Assembly (NCBI RefSeq): GCF_000247695.1
Contig: NW_004624781.1
Coordinates: 14,138,944 to 14,202,943, forward strand
DNA length: 64,000 nucleotides
Direction of reading: 5' to 3'
Origin: Heterocephalus glaber
Taxonomy: Eukaryota > Chordata > Mammalia > Rodentia > Bathyergidae
In this document: positions 23,092-33,700 of the stretch, piece after piece
Numbering within the stretch: the first letter of the stretch is position 1
Layout of the letters: each line of letters opens with the position of its first letter
Position numbers and translations under genes: made by a program
Notes under the pieces: model-generated
What the model was told of the DNA's origin: nothing
Databases searched by the model: none
Seen by the model: the letters and a program-made list of their open reading frames with translations, nothing else

Positions 23092-23872
23092 AAGCTTACA
23101 AGGTGACCACTGTCTCACTTTTGGCTAAAGTATGTAAAAGCAAACAAGCATGGGTGTAAGACTAGCAAACAGACAGGAGTCCAAAACAGGACTTGGCTTT
23201 ACCGGAGTCCCAGAGTGGGCTTGGGTTTGGAGTTAACCACCAGTGCAGATAAACCTGGAGGAAACTTGGCTAAGGCAGTCTGGATCACAGTAAAAAGATG
23301 CCAAAGGATCGGAAATGAACACCATAATAATGTAAAAACTGAAAACCCACAAGCCAAGAGCCTAGCAGTGCGCACTGAGGCCCTGATCTTTGAAGGAACA
23401 AGGAATGTGTAAGATGCACCCTGCAGGCACCTAGCGATTCTTTCACAGAGCAACTGGTGAGGTGGGGAGGACACTGCAAAGACCGCACATAGAAACAGCT
23501 TCCACGGGGAAACCTCCGGGCCCTGCTTCTCAGGGCTTTCAGGACCAGCCTGCTGCCAAGGTGCTCGGGGATAAGCCCAGGTCGCTCGGGTGTGAGCGCG
23601 CGTAGCGGGCTGCTAAGCCCTGGTTTGCAAACAGGCACCGCGGGGGCAACACCAGCTCCAGAATCAGTGATGCCCTGTCACCAGTGGATGCAGGACGCCT
23701 CCTTCCTTCCAATCCGAGGAAGGAGGAAAGTTTGAATCTTAAACAATCATCACTTGTGGGTCTCCATTGCTCTTTAATCCAGTGCCACCACCAGCGAGGG
23801 GACAGAAACAGGAAAGAGTAAGAAGCTCTGGACTCCAGAAATCCCCCCAGCCCGTCTTGCAACCGAGTTGGC

Positions 23873-23936
23873 AAGGGGACAGGAGGGGACAGAAGCGATA
23901 AGAGGGGACAGGAGGGGACAGGAGGGGACAGGCAGG
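23873..23936. repeat. GGGGACAGGA minisatellite at the start of MYOZAP intron 1
   Basis: The plus strand carries about five to six copies of a 10-bp unit (aggggacagg), perfect for the last three copies and interrupted once (agaagcgata). It begins about 40 bp past the splice donor. G4 runs at 10-bp spacing on the plus strand (the MYOZAP template strand) give it G-quadruplex potential; the pre-mRNA would be C-rich there. Confidence 0.8.
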
Positions 23937-23977
23937 ATGCGCAGCCAGTGGGAGTCAGACCGGTTGGCTCCTCCGCT

Positions 23978-23983
23978 ACTCAC
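23978..23983 (-). promoter_or_regulatory. MYOZAP: Splice donor of MYOZAP exon 1
   Basis: The minus strand reads AGGCGG followed by GTGAGT, a full consensus 5' splice site. It falls exactly after codon 25 (phase 0), which is where the conserved N-terminal match ends and reading through gives unrelated sequence (VSSGG). Confidence 0.85.
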
Positions 23984-24058
23984 CCGCCTGCTGGGCGCTC
24001 CGGACGCCTGGGCGCCGCCGCCTGAGAGCAGGGTGACGGTGGATGTGGAGCGCAGCAT
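23984..24058 (-). CDS. MYOZAP: MYOZAP first coding exon (partial gene)
   Basis: The minus strand reads ATG at 24058 and runs 25 codons to a splice donor, beginning MLRSTSTVTLLSGG and ending GAPSRR. This matches the N-terminus I remember for human myozap in residue content and exact length (25 residues before the next exon, which begins ANVCRL in human). Internal differences fall only in the Gly/Ala-rich middle. Myozap is a coiled-coil protein of cardiac intercalated discs; it is reported to bind ZO-1, dysbindin and MRIP and to activate Rho-dependent SRF signalling. In human it belongs to the GCOM1/POLR2M complex transcription unit. The start context has G at -3 and C at +4. The exon sits in a CpG island, as expected for a first exon. 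The remaining exons would lie at coordinates below this window. The frame also stays open for about 350 nt upstream, which I attribute to GC-rich composition. Identification is from memory, not a search. Confidence 0.87.
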
Positions 24059-24129
24059 CCCGCAGGGCTGCCGATGCGGGCGGGCACCAGCTCTCGTTCT
24101 GGGGAGAGTAAAGAGTGCGGGGCTGCGGA

Positions 24130-24285
24130 ACGGCGGGGGCGGGGCCGGGAGAAGGGACAGGATTGGGGCGTGGTCGGGACCAGAGAGGCTGGTTAGGGGC
24201 GTGGTCGGAAAGAGGAGGGGCGTGGCCGGGGGCCGGAGAGGGACGGTGTGGGCGGGGCCTGGCGGGCTGAGGGGCGGGGCCTGCA
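24130..24285. promoter_or_regulatory. Tandem GC-box / KLF-box cluster
   Basis: Within about 150 bp there are three classical GC boxes (GGGGCGGGGCC type at about 24134-24149, 24250-24260 and 24271-24282). Three GGGGCGTGG boxes lie between them at about 24165, 24196 and 24217, spaced 31 and 21 bp. These are Sp1/KLF-type sites placed 80-220 bp upstream of the MYOZAP ATG. Confidence 0.65.
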
Positions 24286-24799
24286 CTGGCCAGACCCGTC
24301 CCGCAGCATTTTCTCCCCGGGGCACTGACGGGCCACGGGTCCCCTTCTGGCTCTGCGACTCCGTGGCAGTCTGGGAGGACGAGTCTGGACTGGAGACCCG
24401 AGCTCGTCCCATCCCTGCCCTAGCTGTCCCCAGCCGTCTCTGCCACCCACGGGGACACTGGGACCTCGCCCTGTGCCGCTCATTTGAAACTTAAGAGTGT
24501 CTGTCATGTCCCTCCTAGGCCCAGCGCGGTCAACTGGCCCGGTGCTCTGGAGCGTGCACTCCGGACGGACCCGCGAAGACAGGGATCGGGGGGGGGGGCT
24601 GCATTAGGAGACTCACAGGGGCCTGGGGACCAGGGGTCCCCCCAGAGGACGGGACTGAGCTGCAGCCAGAAGTGCAGGAAGAAGGAAGCCAGATGAGCTT
24701 AGTGTGGTGCTCAGTGGTTTCCGCTCCCACTGATGAGCACATTGCTTATTCTGCCCGAGTTAATCCTGGGGATGACACTTGCTTCGGAGTAGGCATCAC

Positions 24800-24912
24800 T
24801 GTCATCCTGTGTCCACATTTTGCAGGCGAGGATGCTGACTCACCAAGGGACAGTTTGACACAGCAGCTGGCTGCACAAAGCAAAGCTTATCTGAGAACCC
24901 TGGTCTGATCCC
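24800..24912 (-). mobile_element. MIR fragment
   Basis: 'ccacattttgcaggcgagga', 'cacagcagctggctg' and 'ctggtctgatcccagg' match antisense MIR core and 5' part. Confidence 0.5.
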
Positions 24913-25439
24913 AGGGCCTTGGCCTGTGCCTGCTGGGCCCCAGTAAGGCAGGAAGCTGTTCTGGGACAAAAGGAGGCCCTTGTACAAAAATGGGAAGGAG
25001 GTGAGGGAAAGAAGGTATGGTGTGTTTTTTAGAAACCATAAATATCACAGTGTAAGGCACCAAGGGTGGAGAAGCAGAAACAGGGAAGTGAGGCCAGCCC
25101 ATCAAGAACCTGGAGTGCTTAACCTGGCTTTTATCCCTCAAAATGTTTTTCAGCAAAAGAAGAGAGAGCATCTCCATTCACCCTTCAGAGCCCAAGCCAT
25201 CCTGAGCCAGCAGCTCTTTGAGACCAGGTCTTCTGTCAGCATCATCTGTGTGTGTACCTGTCCCCTTCCCCCCGAAAGGCAGGTGCGGGGCCTGACCAGT
25301 GTGATGCTCAAGGAATGTCACTGAACAGAACTCCAAATGATCCTGTGAAACGTGCTCCTTCTGCAGATGACGATGCTGTGGCCAGTGTTTATAAATGAAT
25401 TCCAAAGTCATCCAGCCTGTTCTTTGTCATCCCCAGAAC

Positions 25440-25630
25440 AGCTGTACCTGTGCTCTAAGTGCTTTTCATTCATGTCTCATCCAGTTCTCACAATGGCTCC
25501 ATGAGGTGGATGTTGTTGTCACCTCCATTTTGCAGATGACAAAACTAAGGCCCAGACACTTTAGGTCAATTGGCAAACAGCTGGAACTAGACATCTACTC
25601 TTCTAACTCCAAACCTACCCCTTTATTACC
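25440..25630 (-). mobile_element. MIR SINE
   Basis: 'ctcacaatggctccatgagg', 'ctccattttgcagatgacaa' and 'actaaggcccagacacttta' match antisense MIR. Confidence 0.8.
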
Positions 25631-26089
25631 ACATTCCTTTCTTCATCTTCCTATTCATCTACCTTTTCCAAAAAGAGGTTCTTGAAAATTTCCTCTCCAT
25701 TCTCCTTTCACACAGCCCCCCACTCATAGTAGCATTCTGTGAGACTAAAACCTAAGTCTACCTTGCAATGAGTAGTGGCCAAAATGTGGCTGGCTGGTGA
25801 AAGCCACTCGGAATTAGAGACATCTGTGTAGTCACCTCTGGTGAAAAAAAGCTAATGATTAATGTTGTTTGTTCCTCCTTCTCTAAGTAAAGGAAATGGG
25901 CTGTTTTTCAGATAAAGTCAAAATAAACCTGACATCAGAAATGTTTACTTATATCATGGCAGCCACCATGTGACCACCCAAGATGGAGTCAACATTTGAG
26001 AGGAAGAGTGGTCTGTGGATCCATTTTTCCTCCATCCACCCATCTTTTTCATATTGTTAATAGTATAATACTCGTCATTGTAGTCCATC

Positions 26090-26235
26090 TCAAAAGTAAC
26101 AGATTGCTCACCACCTTGTGAGCACTGCATGGAAACTGGATTGTGTTTGCACTTGTGTTTTCCAATCTCCAGAACATGTCATCGGCATGTGGTAAATGCT
26201 CAGTAAATGTTGGATGAGTAAAGAAATGATATTAC
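26090..26235 (+). mobile_element. MIR/L2-type 3' end
   Basis: 'gtaaatgctcagtaaatgtt' followed by 'ggatgagtaaagaaatga' is the familiar 3' terminus of these old elements. Confidence 0.5.
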
Positions 26236-26910
26236 AGAGCAAGAGTATAACTCACTCATGCTCAAGCAAAACAGAAACTAAGATGTGTCCGTGTTGCTTC
26301 TAGGGTAGACTAAGGTCTTCAAGAACTTTGCCAGCCCAAGCAGCCAAAGTCCCATACCATTGCAGCCAAGGTAGCTCCCCATACTGGCTGTCACCAATGG
26401 GTATAGGTGGCTAAGCAAGTGCCAAGCTCTGTCTTATTCCATAGTCCCTCCCTACCAGGCCAATACTGGGAAGCTGAGGTCACAAGGAATTGCAAGAGAG
26501 AGGGGAGTAGGAAGCCCTGAAAATGAGGAAGCTGGAGAAAAATGGAAAATAGGAAGAGGTGTAGGATCAAGAAATCTATGGAAAGGTAGATCAAGAATGG
26601 GGTAGGGATAAAAAATTAAGTCATAGTCACAGGTTTCAGCAAATAGTTCTGTAAGAGGACAGTACAAAACAAGGATTAACTCTTCAAAAGAGAAACCTAG
26701 GCTGAGGACTCCTGCCCAAGCCAGAAGTCCTCCAGAACCTAAAGAACAGAGAGCTGGGACAGGCTCTGGTGTGGAAAGTTATGTTCTCTTTCAATACTCC
26801 CCATTTGCTCCAGGGGGAAAGAAAAGACACATATGCCCAGAGATATCCTAAATGTTTTGATTTAAGTACAAAGGTGTAGAGAATTCCAGATGCCTTGCCC
26901 TTTCTTTTCT

Positions 26911-26985
26911 TCAGGAGGATGAAACTCAGGACCTTGAGCCTGCAAGGCAGGTGTGGCGCCACTGGGCTAAATTCTCGGCCCTGGC
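26911..26985 (-). mobile_element. Old ID SINE
   Basis: Antisense, diverged and without the usual ggtacc T-tract ('aggatgaaactcaggacctt', 'actgggctaaattctcggcc'). Imperfect flanking repeats based on ctttcttttct. Confidence 0.78.
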
Positions 26986-27714
26986 CCTTCCTTTTCTCAA
27001 AATCAATTGCTGAATTCTATTTCTCTCTCCCATCCCAGTTCCTAGAATTCTTTCATGTCTTCCAGGTCTCTGCTTTCTGAATTGCCTTGTAGCTTTCTGC
27101 TACATCCTGTCAAAACTCTATCAGTATCTTTACCTGAGAGGCTCAACAGGACTCATTTCTCCAGCAAAGTCCCAGACAGCAACAATTGTTGTTATTTCTT
27201 GGCAGAAATGATCAGGTATTGAATCGCTTGCTGAGAGGACAAAAATAAGTGAGCTGGAGCCATGCCAGGGCTCCTGATAGTTTGTGCTGTCTGCGTGCTT
27301 ACATCACGGAAGCATCCCTTTCTCTTTCTTCCATTCAGCTGTGACAACATCCCAAAGTCCTGGCATATTCCCCTGTTCTGAAACCACAGAGAGTGAACTC
27401 TCACAATGAGAAAAGGACACATTTCCAGCCCAAGGTCAAGGGTGTTGAATTACAAAGTCCTCTCAGATAGAGTAGAAACACTTGTATTCACAGCTCTGAG
27501 AGGGAGAGAACAGGGGTAGTGATAAGGAATTCAGACAGAGAGGAACCCAATACTCAGGCTTAGGCACCCAGACCCACAGAATGTCTGAGCCTGTCTAGAC
27601 ACAGGGATGGGCCTGCTGCTGATCAACGCACCCTGGGGGACTGAAGCTCACTGCAAACAATTCTGCAGGTTCACCAGCTGACCAATGAACAATGGCACCT
27701 GGCAGAGTAATAAT

Positions 27715-27950
27715 AAGTCAGTTTGTTGAGCAAATATGTATTAAGCACCTAGTATGTGCTGGGCACTGGATATTAAGAGACAACTGAGACCACCCTGCTT
27801 TCTAGGATTTCCTGATCAAATTGGGAAGAGAGGTATGCACTTAGAAATAAAATGCTGATGAACACTTACATGGCACTAGCAGTGAAGCTTAAATGTGCTG
27901 ATTTGTCTTAGGGTTTTTGAGCACATAATGAGAAAGGTACCATTATATCC
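27715..27950 (-). mobile_element. L2/MIR-type region split by the LTR at 27951
   Basis: 'caaatatgtattaagcacct', 'agtatgtgctgggcactgga' then MIR-like 'aatgagaaaggtaccattat'. The expected continuation appears after the LTR at 28350-28440 ('tgatgaaatgggctcatggg'). Confidence 0.55.
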
Positions 27951-28347
27951 TTGTATTCATTACTTTTCTATCACTGGGACAAAATACCTGACACCTGCAA
28001 TTTAAAGGAGGAGAGCTCTATTTTGGCTTGATTACAGTGGAATCAGTCTATGGTCAGTTCACTCAAAAACAAAAACACTATAGCAAAGGATAGCTATTAG
28101 CTGCATGGCATTCCAGATGCAGAGAGATGGCAGGGAGGAGCTGGTAGAATAAACACTTCTGGGTCACCACCTCCTGGTGACCTACCTGTTCTGACCAGGC
28201 CCCACCTATGAACAACACAATCAGCTGTGAACTCATCAGGAGACGAATCCACTGATGAGTACAGTGTCCTCACAACTCAGTCACCTTCTAAAGTTCCCAA
28301 CTCTAAAAGCAAGACTTCGGGGAAACATTATAGATCTAAGCCGTAAG
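27951..28347 (-). mobile_element. Related MaLR-like LTR, antisense, inserted in an older repeat
   Basis: Reverse complement of the same LTR class: its 3' end is antisense at 27951-27990 ('attacttttctatcactggg'). L2/MIR-type sequence lies on both sides, consistent with insertion into it. Confidence 0.65.
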
Positions 28348-28445
28348 AACCCCCTCTTTTTGGAGATGATGAAATGGGCTCATGGGGAGGTAAAGTGACT
28401 TGTCCCTGGTGCTAATACTAGTTGGGAGTGGAGCTAAGGGCTGGC
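28348..28445 (-). mobile_element. MIR continuation after LTR insertion
   Basis: 'gatgatgaaatgggctcatg' and 'gtaaagtgacttgtccctgg' are antisense MIR core that continues 27950. Confidence 0.6.
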
Positions 28446-28747
28446 AGCAGAAATAGTGGCTCAGAAGGGCTGGAAAATGCATGGTTGCTGATACAGCTTG
28501 AACTTTGGGGCGGGGGGATGGCCAGGGGCAGAGTAGTGCAGGGTTAGACTGCAAAGGGCCTCTGGCCAGCTGAGCTGGACTGCAGGGGCTAAACTGTCGA
28601 AAGCCACTGAGCAAAGCAGTGACCAGGCCTGGTTTGCTTTAAGAAAAATGCAGCCAGCAGAGAAGGGCCTGGGTGGAAAGGAGAGGCTGTGGGTTCTGAT
28701 ATCATGTTGATTTGTTGTAAAAAAAATGTTTGAAGCGGGAGATTCGT

Positions 28748-28837
28748 TTTGTTTTTTTTTTTTGGTACTGGGGATCGAACTTGGAACCTTGTGCTTGGGA
28801 GGCAGGCGGTGGCACCACTGAGCTAAATCCCCGGCAA
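28748..28837 (-). mobile_element. ID SINE
   Basis: Antisense, with a T-tract and then 'ggtactggggatcgaacttg', ending 'gagctaaatccccggc'. Confidence 0.93.
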
Positions 28838-29130
28838 GGTGGGAGAGCTAGTGCCAGTGGAAAAGAAAAGAGAGGGTGGATTCAAAAGACAGGCGGTTAA
28901 CAGAACTTGGGGACCAACTAAAAGCTGGAGTATTTTGTGACTTGTAGGTCACCTGAGTGGATATCCAACAGTACTTCTGCAGATCTGAGGGGAGGGAATC
29001 AGCCAAACAAATGCAGGGAGTGGAGGATGAGCCATTCCCTTCTCAGGTTGTGACTTTTCTGTGCATCAGACACAAGGAACAAACCCCAAGTCCTAGCGGA
29101 AGGCATCAGTCTGACTTTTCCAAGTAGCTA

Positions 29131-30183
29131 CCCTATATCCTCCCAAGTAAGACCTAATCAGAAAATAAGCCCTCACGTGATTTTTTTTCATGATGCTCAT
29201 ACTAAGCCTTACCCGAAAAATGAGCCCCAGTTAAGATCCTCAGCCAGACAGATACATTTAGTACGTCCTTTGTAACACATGATGGATGTATTGAATTATA
29301 AAATAATAATATATAATTAAATATAAATAAATAGTATTGTAGACACTAATACTTAAAACAAATGATAATATGAATTATAGTAAAGTATTTGGAAATACCC
29401 AGATGGGTGCCTTTGGATGAGAGGTAAACACCTTTGTAAATAGATGAACTTAACACTTATTGCACTTGATAATGTATATGGCTGGGTCTAATATGAATCT
29501 TCATAATTCAATATGTTGTGTGCTGTAACGAACATACTTAATGCCCTCATGTGAAATAAAGAAACATTTTCTAAATTTTGGTACCTGTAAATTTTCATTG
29601 CTTTTGTATGGACCATGATTCTTAACTGCCATCATTTTTGTTACTACCTCTGTCTCATAAGTCTTCAGTTGACACTTGATTTAATGGGAACTTTATGACA
29701 CCCAGGCTGCAAGAGGTTGTGACTTGGGTGAAGAATTCATGAGGTAATATCACTGACAGCTGTGTTGCCAATGCACTATGAGGAGCCTACCTGGACAAGA
29801 AGTGCTCAGGGGCTGGGGATTTAGCTCAGTGGTTTTGCTGCCTGCTGCACAAGTGCAAGGACCCGAGTTCGATCCCTGGAACCAAAAAGAAAAGTGCTCA
29901 TTTAAGGAGAGTTCTATGGCTGGAGATGAGACATTGGGGCCAATGGCTCTACAAGAAATGGAGTGACAAGAAATTCAGGTTAGAATTTGAGGTTCAGAGA
30001 ATTATTTGATGTTCCAGAAGAAGATGACATGACTGTGTTTGAATAAATGTAGATTTTTATACATAAATAAATGTATATTGTCGTATGTAAAAAATAAGAC
30101 ATCTGCTGAAAACAAGCCTTACTGCATCTTTTGAGCAAAAATTAATCTAAGACCTGGTCTGTTTTTAGGGAAATATGCTACTG
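29131..30183. mobile_element. DNA transposon with long terminal inverted repeats
   Basis: The left end ('accctatatcctcccaagta', 'agacctaatcagaaaataag') mirrors the right end, whose reverse complement reads 'gtagcatatttccctaaaaa' then 'cagaccaggtcttag'. The ends carry the 'gaaaataagccc' motif of a widespread mammalian element whose family name I cannot assign safely. An ID SINE sits at 29809-29891. A codon-like stretch at about 29985-30045 could be a transposase remnant but is not identified. Confidence 0.6.
29809..29891 (+). mobile_element. ID SINE with 9-bp target duplication
   Basis: 'ggggctggggatttagctca' to 'gttcgatccctggaacc', flanked by aagtgctca at 29800-29808 and 29892-29900. Inserted inside the DNA transposon at 29131-30183. 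Confidence 0.94.
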
Positions 30184-30584
30184 CTATGAGATTATACTAG
30201 AAAATGCTTAAATGCAGAGGCAGACATCTTATGTATTTATTTTCTCAGAAAGGCATCCTGCTGATTGTCTTTAAGAGGAAGCAAGCTCTACCTAAATCAA
30301 AATAATAATACAGAAGAGAAGGAGCCCAACATGTGAGTAGTGTTAGAGGAATCGGGGCCTTCTCGCAAGGCACGGCCAAGGAACAGCTCCCTGGTGGCCC
30401 ATGTGCTTCCTGGAGTAACTTAGATTTGCCCTGAAAGCTACGGCATGGGTTGACTGATTAGTAATCCCACCTGGATGAATTAAACTCTGAGTCATACCTG
30501 TATTTTAATGCATAGAAAACTTGGATAGCTAATCTAGGAAGAGGGATTTTCTTTTGGCATTTTTGCTTTTAAGAACAGAAGGCC

Positions 30585-30712
30585 CAGGTAAGATGGCATA
30601 CACCCGTAATTCCATCACTCTGGAAGGCTGAAGCAGGAAGATCACAAGTTCAAACACAGCCTTGGCTTTATAGTGACTTAGCAAGATGCTGTCTCAAAAG
30701 AAAGAAAGCAAA
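30585..30712 (+). mobile_element. B1 SINE, diverged
   Basis: Sense monomer: 'acacccgtaattccatcact', 'ggaaggctgaagcaggaag', with an (AAAG)n tail. Confidence 0.82.
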
Positions 30713-33700
30713 GAGAGGCCTGCGATGTCTGCGTCTGCATGGAAAACGTGCTCTGTATCTGTGAGCTGTGACCATCAGCTCCGGGGGCTTCTCCCAGAAA
30801 CAGAGTCTCAGCCAAGGACTGACTCACCTGGCTGCCAAGCTGCTCTCTGCAGTAACAGGACACTCCCATCCTGGGCAGGTAGGAAGTGTGAACAAGTGAG
30901 GGAACAAGCTTCGGGATACTCCAGCTCCACATGATGCCGATGCCGAGGCAGCTCTGGAATGCAAATGGCACCTTTTCCAGGACAAAGGCCCAAAGGCCGG
31001 GGCATTTGCACACTTGTTGGTCATTTTACCTCAGTTTCCCTGGGACCGGGTGGGAGTGAGTGAAGGCATATGTATTCTCAGGAGCTTGTGGTACTTCACA
31101 GGAAGGAAACTGCACATCTGTATAAAAATCCTGTGGAGGCCACTGGTACAGACAAGTAGCACCAAAGGACATGAAAGTTGGGGAGCAACACACAGGGCAG
31201 GGGAAGAGGGCCAAGGAGGTCTGAGCTGGTACCGTGCCCACTACATCTACACACTGTTCTATGTACCAACCTGGACATCAGAGTAGACGCCCGTGGGTGT
31301 GTACTGCGTCGCTTCTTGGAGTAAAATCTCTGAGTCAACAATAACCATAAGCCACGGGGTAGCCCACAGAGTCTGATACGAAATGGAATGGATGTAGACA
31401 GTCTGAGTGGGAAAGAAGAGACTGTGGCAAGCAGCAGATCTGATACGGTGAAATCTGGAGGGAAAACCCACTTCTGGCCCTAACCTTGGCTCCCAAATCA
31501 ACAACCGCACACACAGGAGCAGCCAGCCAGCTCAGCAGCAGCCTGTGCTAAGGAATGGGAGAGGCTTGGTTTGGCCAGCAGCTCCTGAGAAGCCACACTG
31601 CGTGATCCAGATCTCATCTAATGTCAGAAGAGATTCAAAGGAAAAAGCTGGATCCAGACAAGCGCATAGCATGTGGTGCGGGAGCAAGGTCTGGGTACCA
31701 CAGAGTGATCCCTGAAGGACATGACCCAGGAGGTGTGAGAACTGGACACTAAGTAGCAGGGGATGTGGGTGACAGACCTGGGGAGAAAGTCACCGGAGAA
31801 TAACAGACACAGGAGTCCACGCAGGTGATTTCACTTCTTAAATGGCTGTCACTGTTGCAGACGGCAAACAGTAAATGAAAGCTACAGGGAGACGGATCCG
31901 GCACCATGTAAAGCACAGCTGTATCAGCCAGAGCAGCCAAGGAGAAAGTAAAAGGACAGCATTTGGGAAGCATGGTGGTGATGGGAAGGGCCACTCGGGA
32001 GCAGAGAGGGCTTCCTCATCCCTGGAACAGAGCTCTGCCAGCGGCCCCCAAGCCAGACTGCCCAGCGGCCCTGGCCCACAGATGTTCTCCTTCAGTGGAA
32101 CTGCACTCTGTACTCTAATCAGCTCCTGCGCTTTTCCCTATGCCATCGTCCAGACCCTCAGGCTGAGGTCCAGACATCTCATCAGGGATGACACAAGAAG
32201 TTAGAGGCACAGGTGGCGAAAGGAGCAGAGAGTGGATGCACCTGCCCCCTTCTAGTTCCAGAAGTCTAAAGGGACCTCAGGAGTCCAGGTCTCAGGTCAG
32301 AGGTACCAGGCTGCGCAGCGAGGTTGACCAGGGAGCCTGGACTTGGGAGCCAACCAAAGAAGGGTTTCCATCGGGGTCCACCACTTTCAACTCAAGGGTC
32401 TTGGGCTAGGATCTTCATTCTCCAAGTCTTAACTTCTGACCTGCAAAACAATAGTAGTACTTCCTAGGGCCTTATCAGATATGAACTATATCGTGATAGT
32501 ATCCCATAGTCCTCAACAACTAAGCCCTTTCTAAGGAAGCCATGAATCCTCAGCTCTGTTTTGGGGTAATGCTAAGTGTCAAGGAGGATAGAACACTTGT
32601 TTAGATTCAGAGCAATTTCCTTAAAGGAAAAGTATTAACTGCACCATATCAACGCTAATGTACAATATTGCCAAAGAATATAAGCCTTTCTTTTCCTTTC
32701 CTTGGTTTGCTCTATTAAGAGATTAATACAGGAAACTTATCTGCCCCCAGCATGTAAGAAAAGAATCACACAACTTTAAAACAAAGAAGCATTCATTATT
32801 TTAATCCTAATGAAACCAATAATATTCCTTAACACTGTTTTTCTACCTTTATGCCTACTGAACTTGTGCAAACAGACCTCTGTTATCCTTGTTGGGCAGG
32901 TATACAGTTTACTGTGAAACTCAGGATAGGAGCAGTTTTTCTCAAAGTTCAGGTTCCTCTGCCCAAGTACCCCCCTGATCCTATGCCATAGCAGAGTCAG
33001 TCTGATGCCCGTGGTCACTTCATGCTGTGCCTCTGCATGCCATTGGGAAAGCTGTTCCTGCTGACACAGCCAATGGTCCTCCAAGGGGCTGTGCCTCAAA
33101 ATGGGGCTGGGTCCCCTAGGGGCAGGGGTGTTATTCCTGATCCACACAGAGCCATGTGGGCTGGGCAGGGGGTCTTGCTCTGAATGTAAGGGGCTGTGTT
33201 ACTTTTGCACAAGTCACACCTCCCCAAAGCTACCTGTCCCTGCCAGAGGTGTCCCAGGCTTAGTTTGTGGGGACCCCTTGCTTGTACCAGCTACACCCTA
33301 AACCCTTGCACTGTCCTTCCTTCCTTCCCTTCCTCTCTTGCCCTCCATTTTCCCTCTCTGGCTTTACCTTCAAAATGTGCCCCAAACCCCAGCTTCCCTT
33401 CTCCTCTACCCCCACCCTTCCCTGAACACTCCCAGTGGTCTCCTCACAGAGTAGCCTGCTCTGCCCCAGCGGGGACAGTGCCCGGAGGTCCTTTAAATCC
33501 TACCATTCCTCTGCTTACAGCCCTGCAGTGGCCTCAGAACTCCAGGGGAAGCCCAAGTCTGTGCCCAGGTTTGGCCTGTACCTGTGTCCACTGAGGCCCA
33601 GGGTCTCCGAGGTGGGGCTTAGTCTGCTTTGTCCATTCCTCTAAAACCAGCATCCACAATAGCCTGGCACAGAATAATGTCTAGCTGATGGTTCCTGAAG

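Larger units (their letters stand above)
23940..24480. promoter_or_regulatory. CpG island and promoter region of MYOZAP
   Basis: This is the only dense CpG cluster in the window. It surrounds the MYOZAP start codon and extends upstream of it (higher coordinates). No TATA box is visible upstream of the exon, which fits a GC-rich dispersed promoter. The transcription start is not determinable by eye; it should lie somewhere in 24060-24300. The upper part (24300-24480) remains CpG-rich, so a divergent transcript is possible but unsupported by any recognisable coding exon on the plus strand. Confidence 0.75.
24913..26910. other. Intergenic, MIR-bearing, no gene seen
   Basis: Two MIR-type pieces (25440-25630, 26090-26235) and otherwise unique sequence upstream of MYOZAP. 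Confidence 0.4.

Noticed and set aside
23868..24494. 208-codon plus-strand frame opposite MYOZAP exon 1
   Set aside because: Its N-terminal part translates the GGGGACAGGA minisatellite and the rest is antisense to the CpG island. GC-rich sequence lacks stops on both strands.
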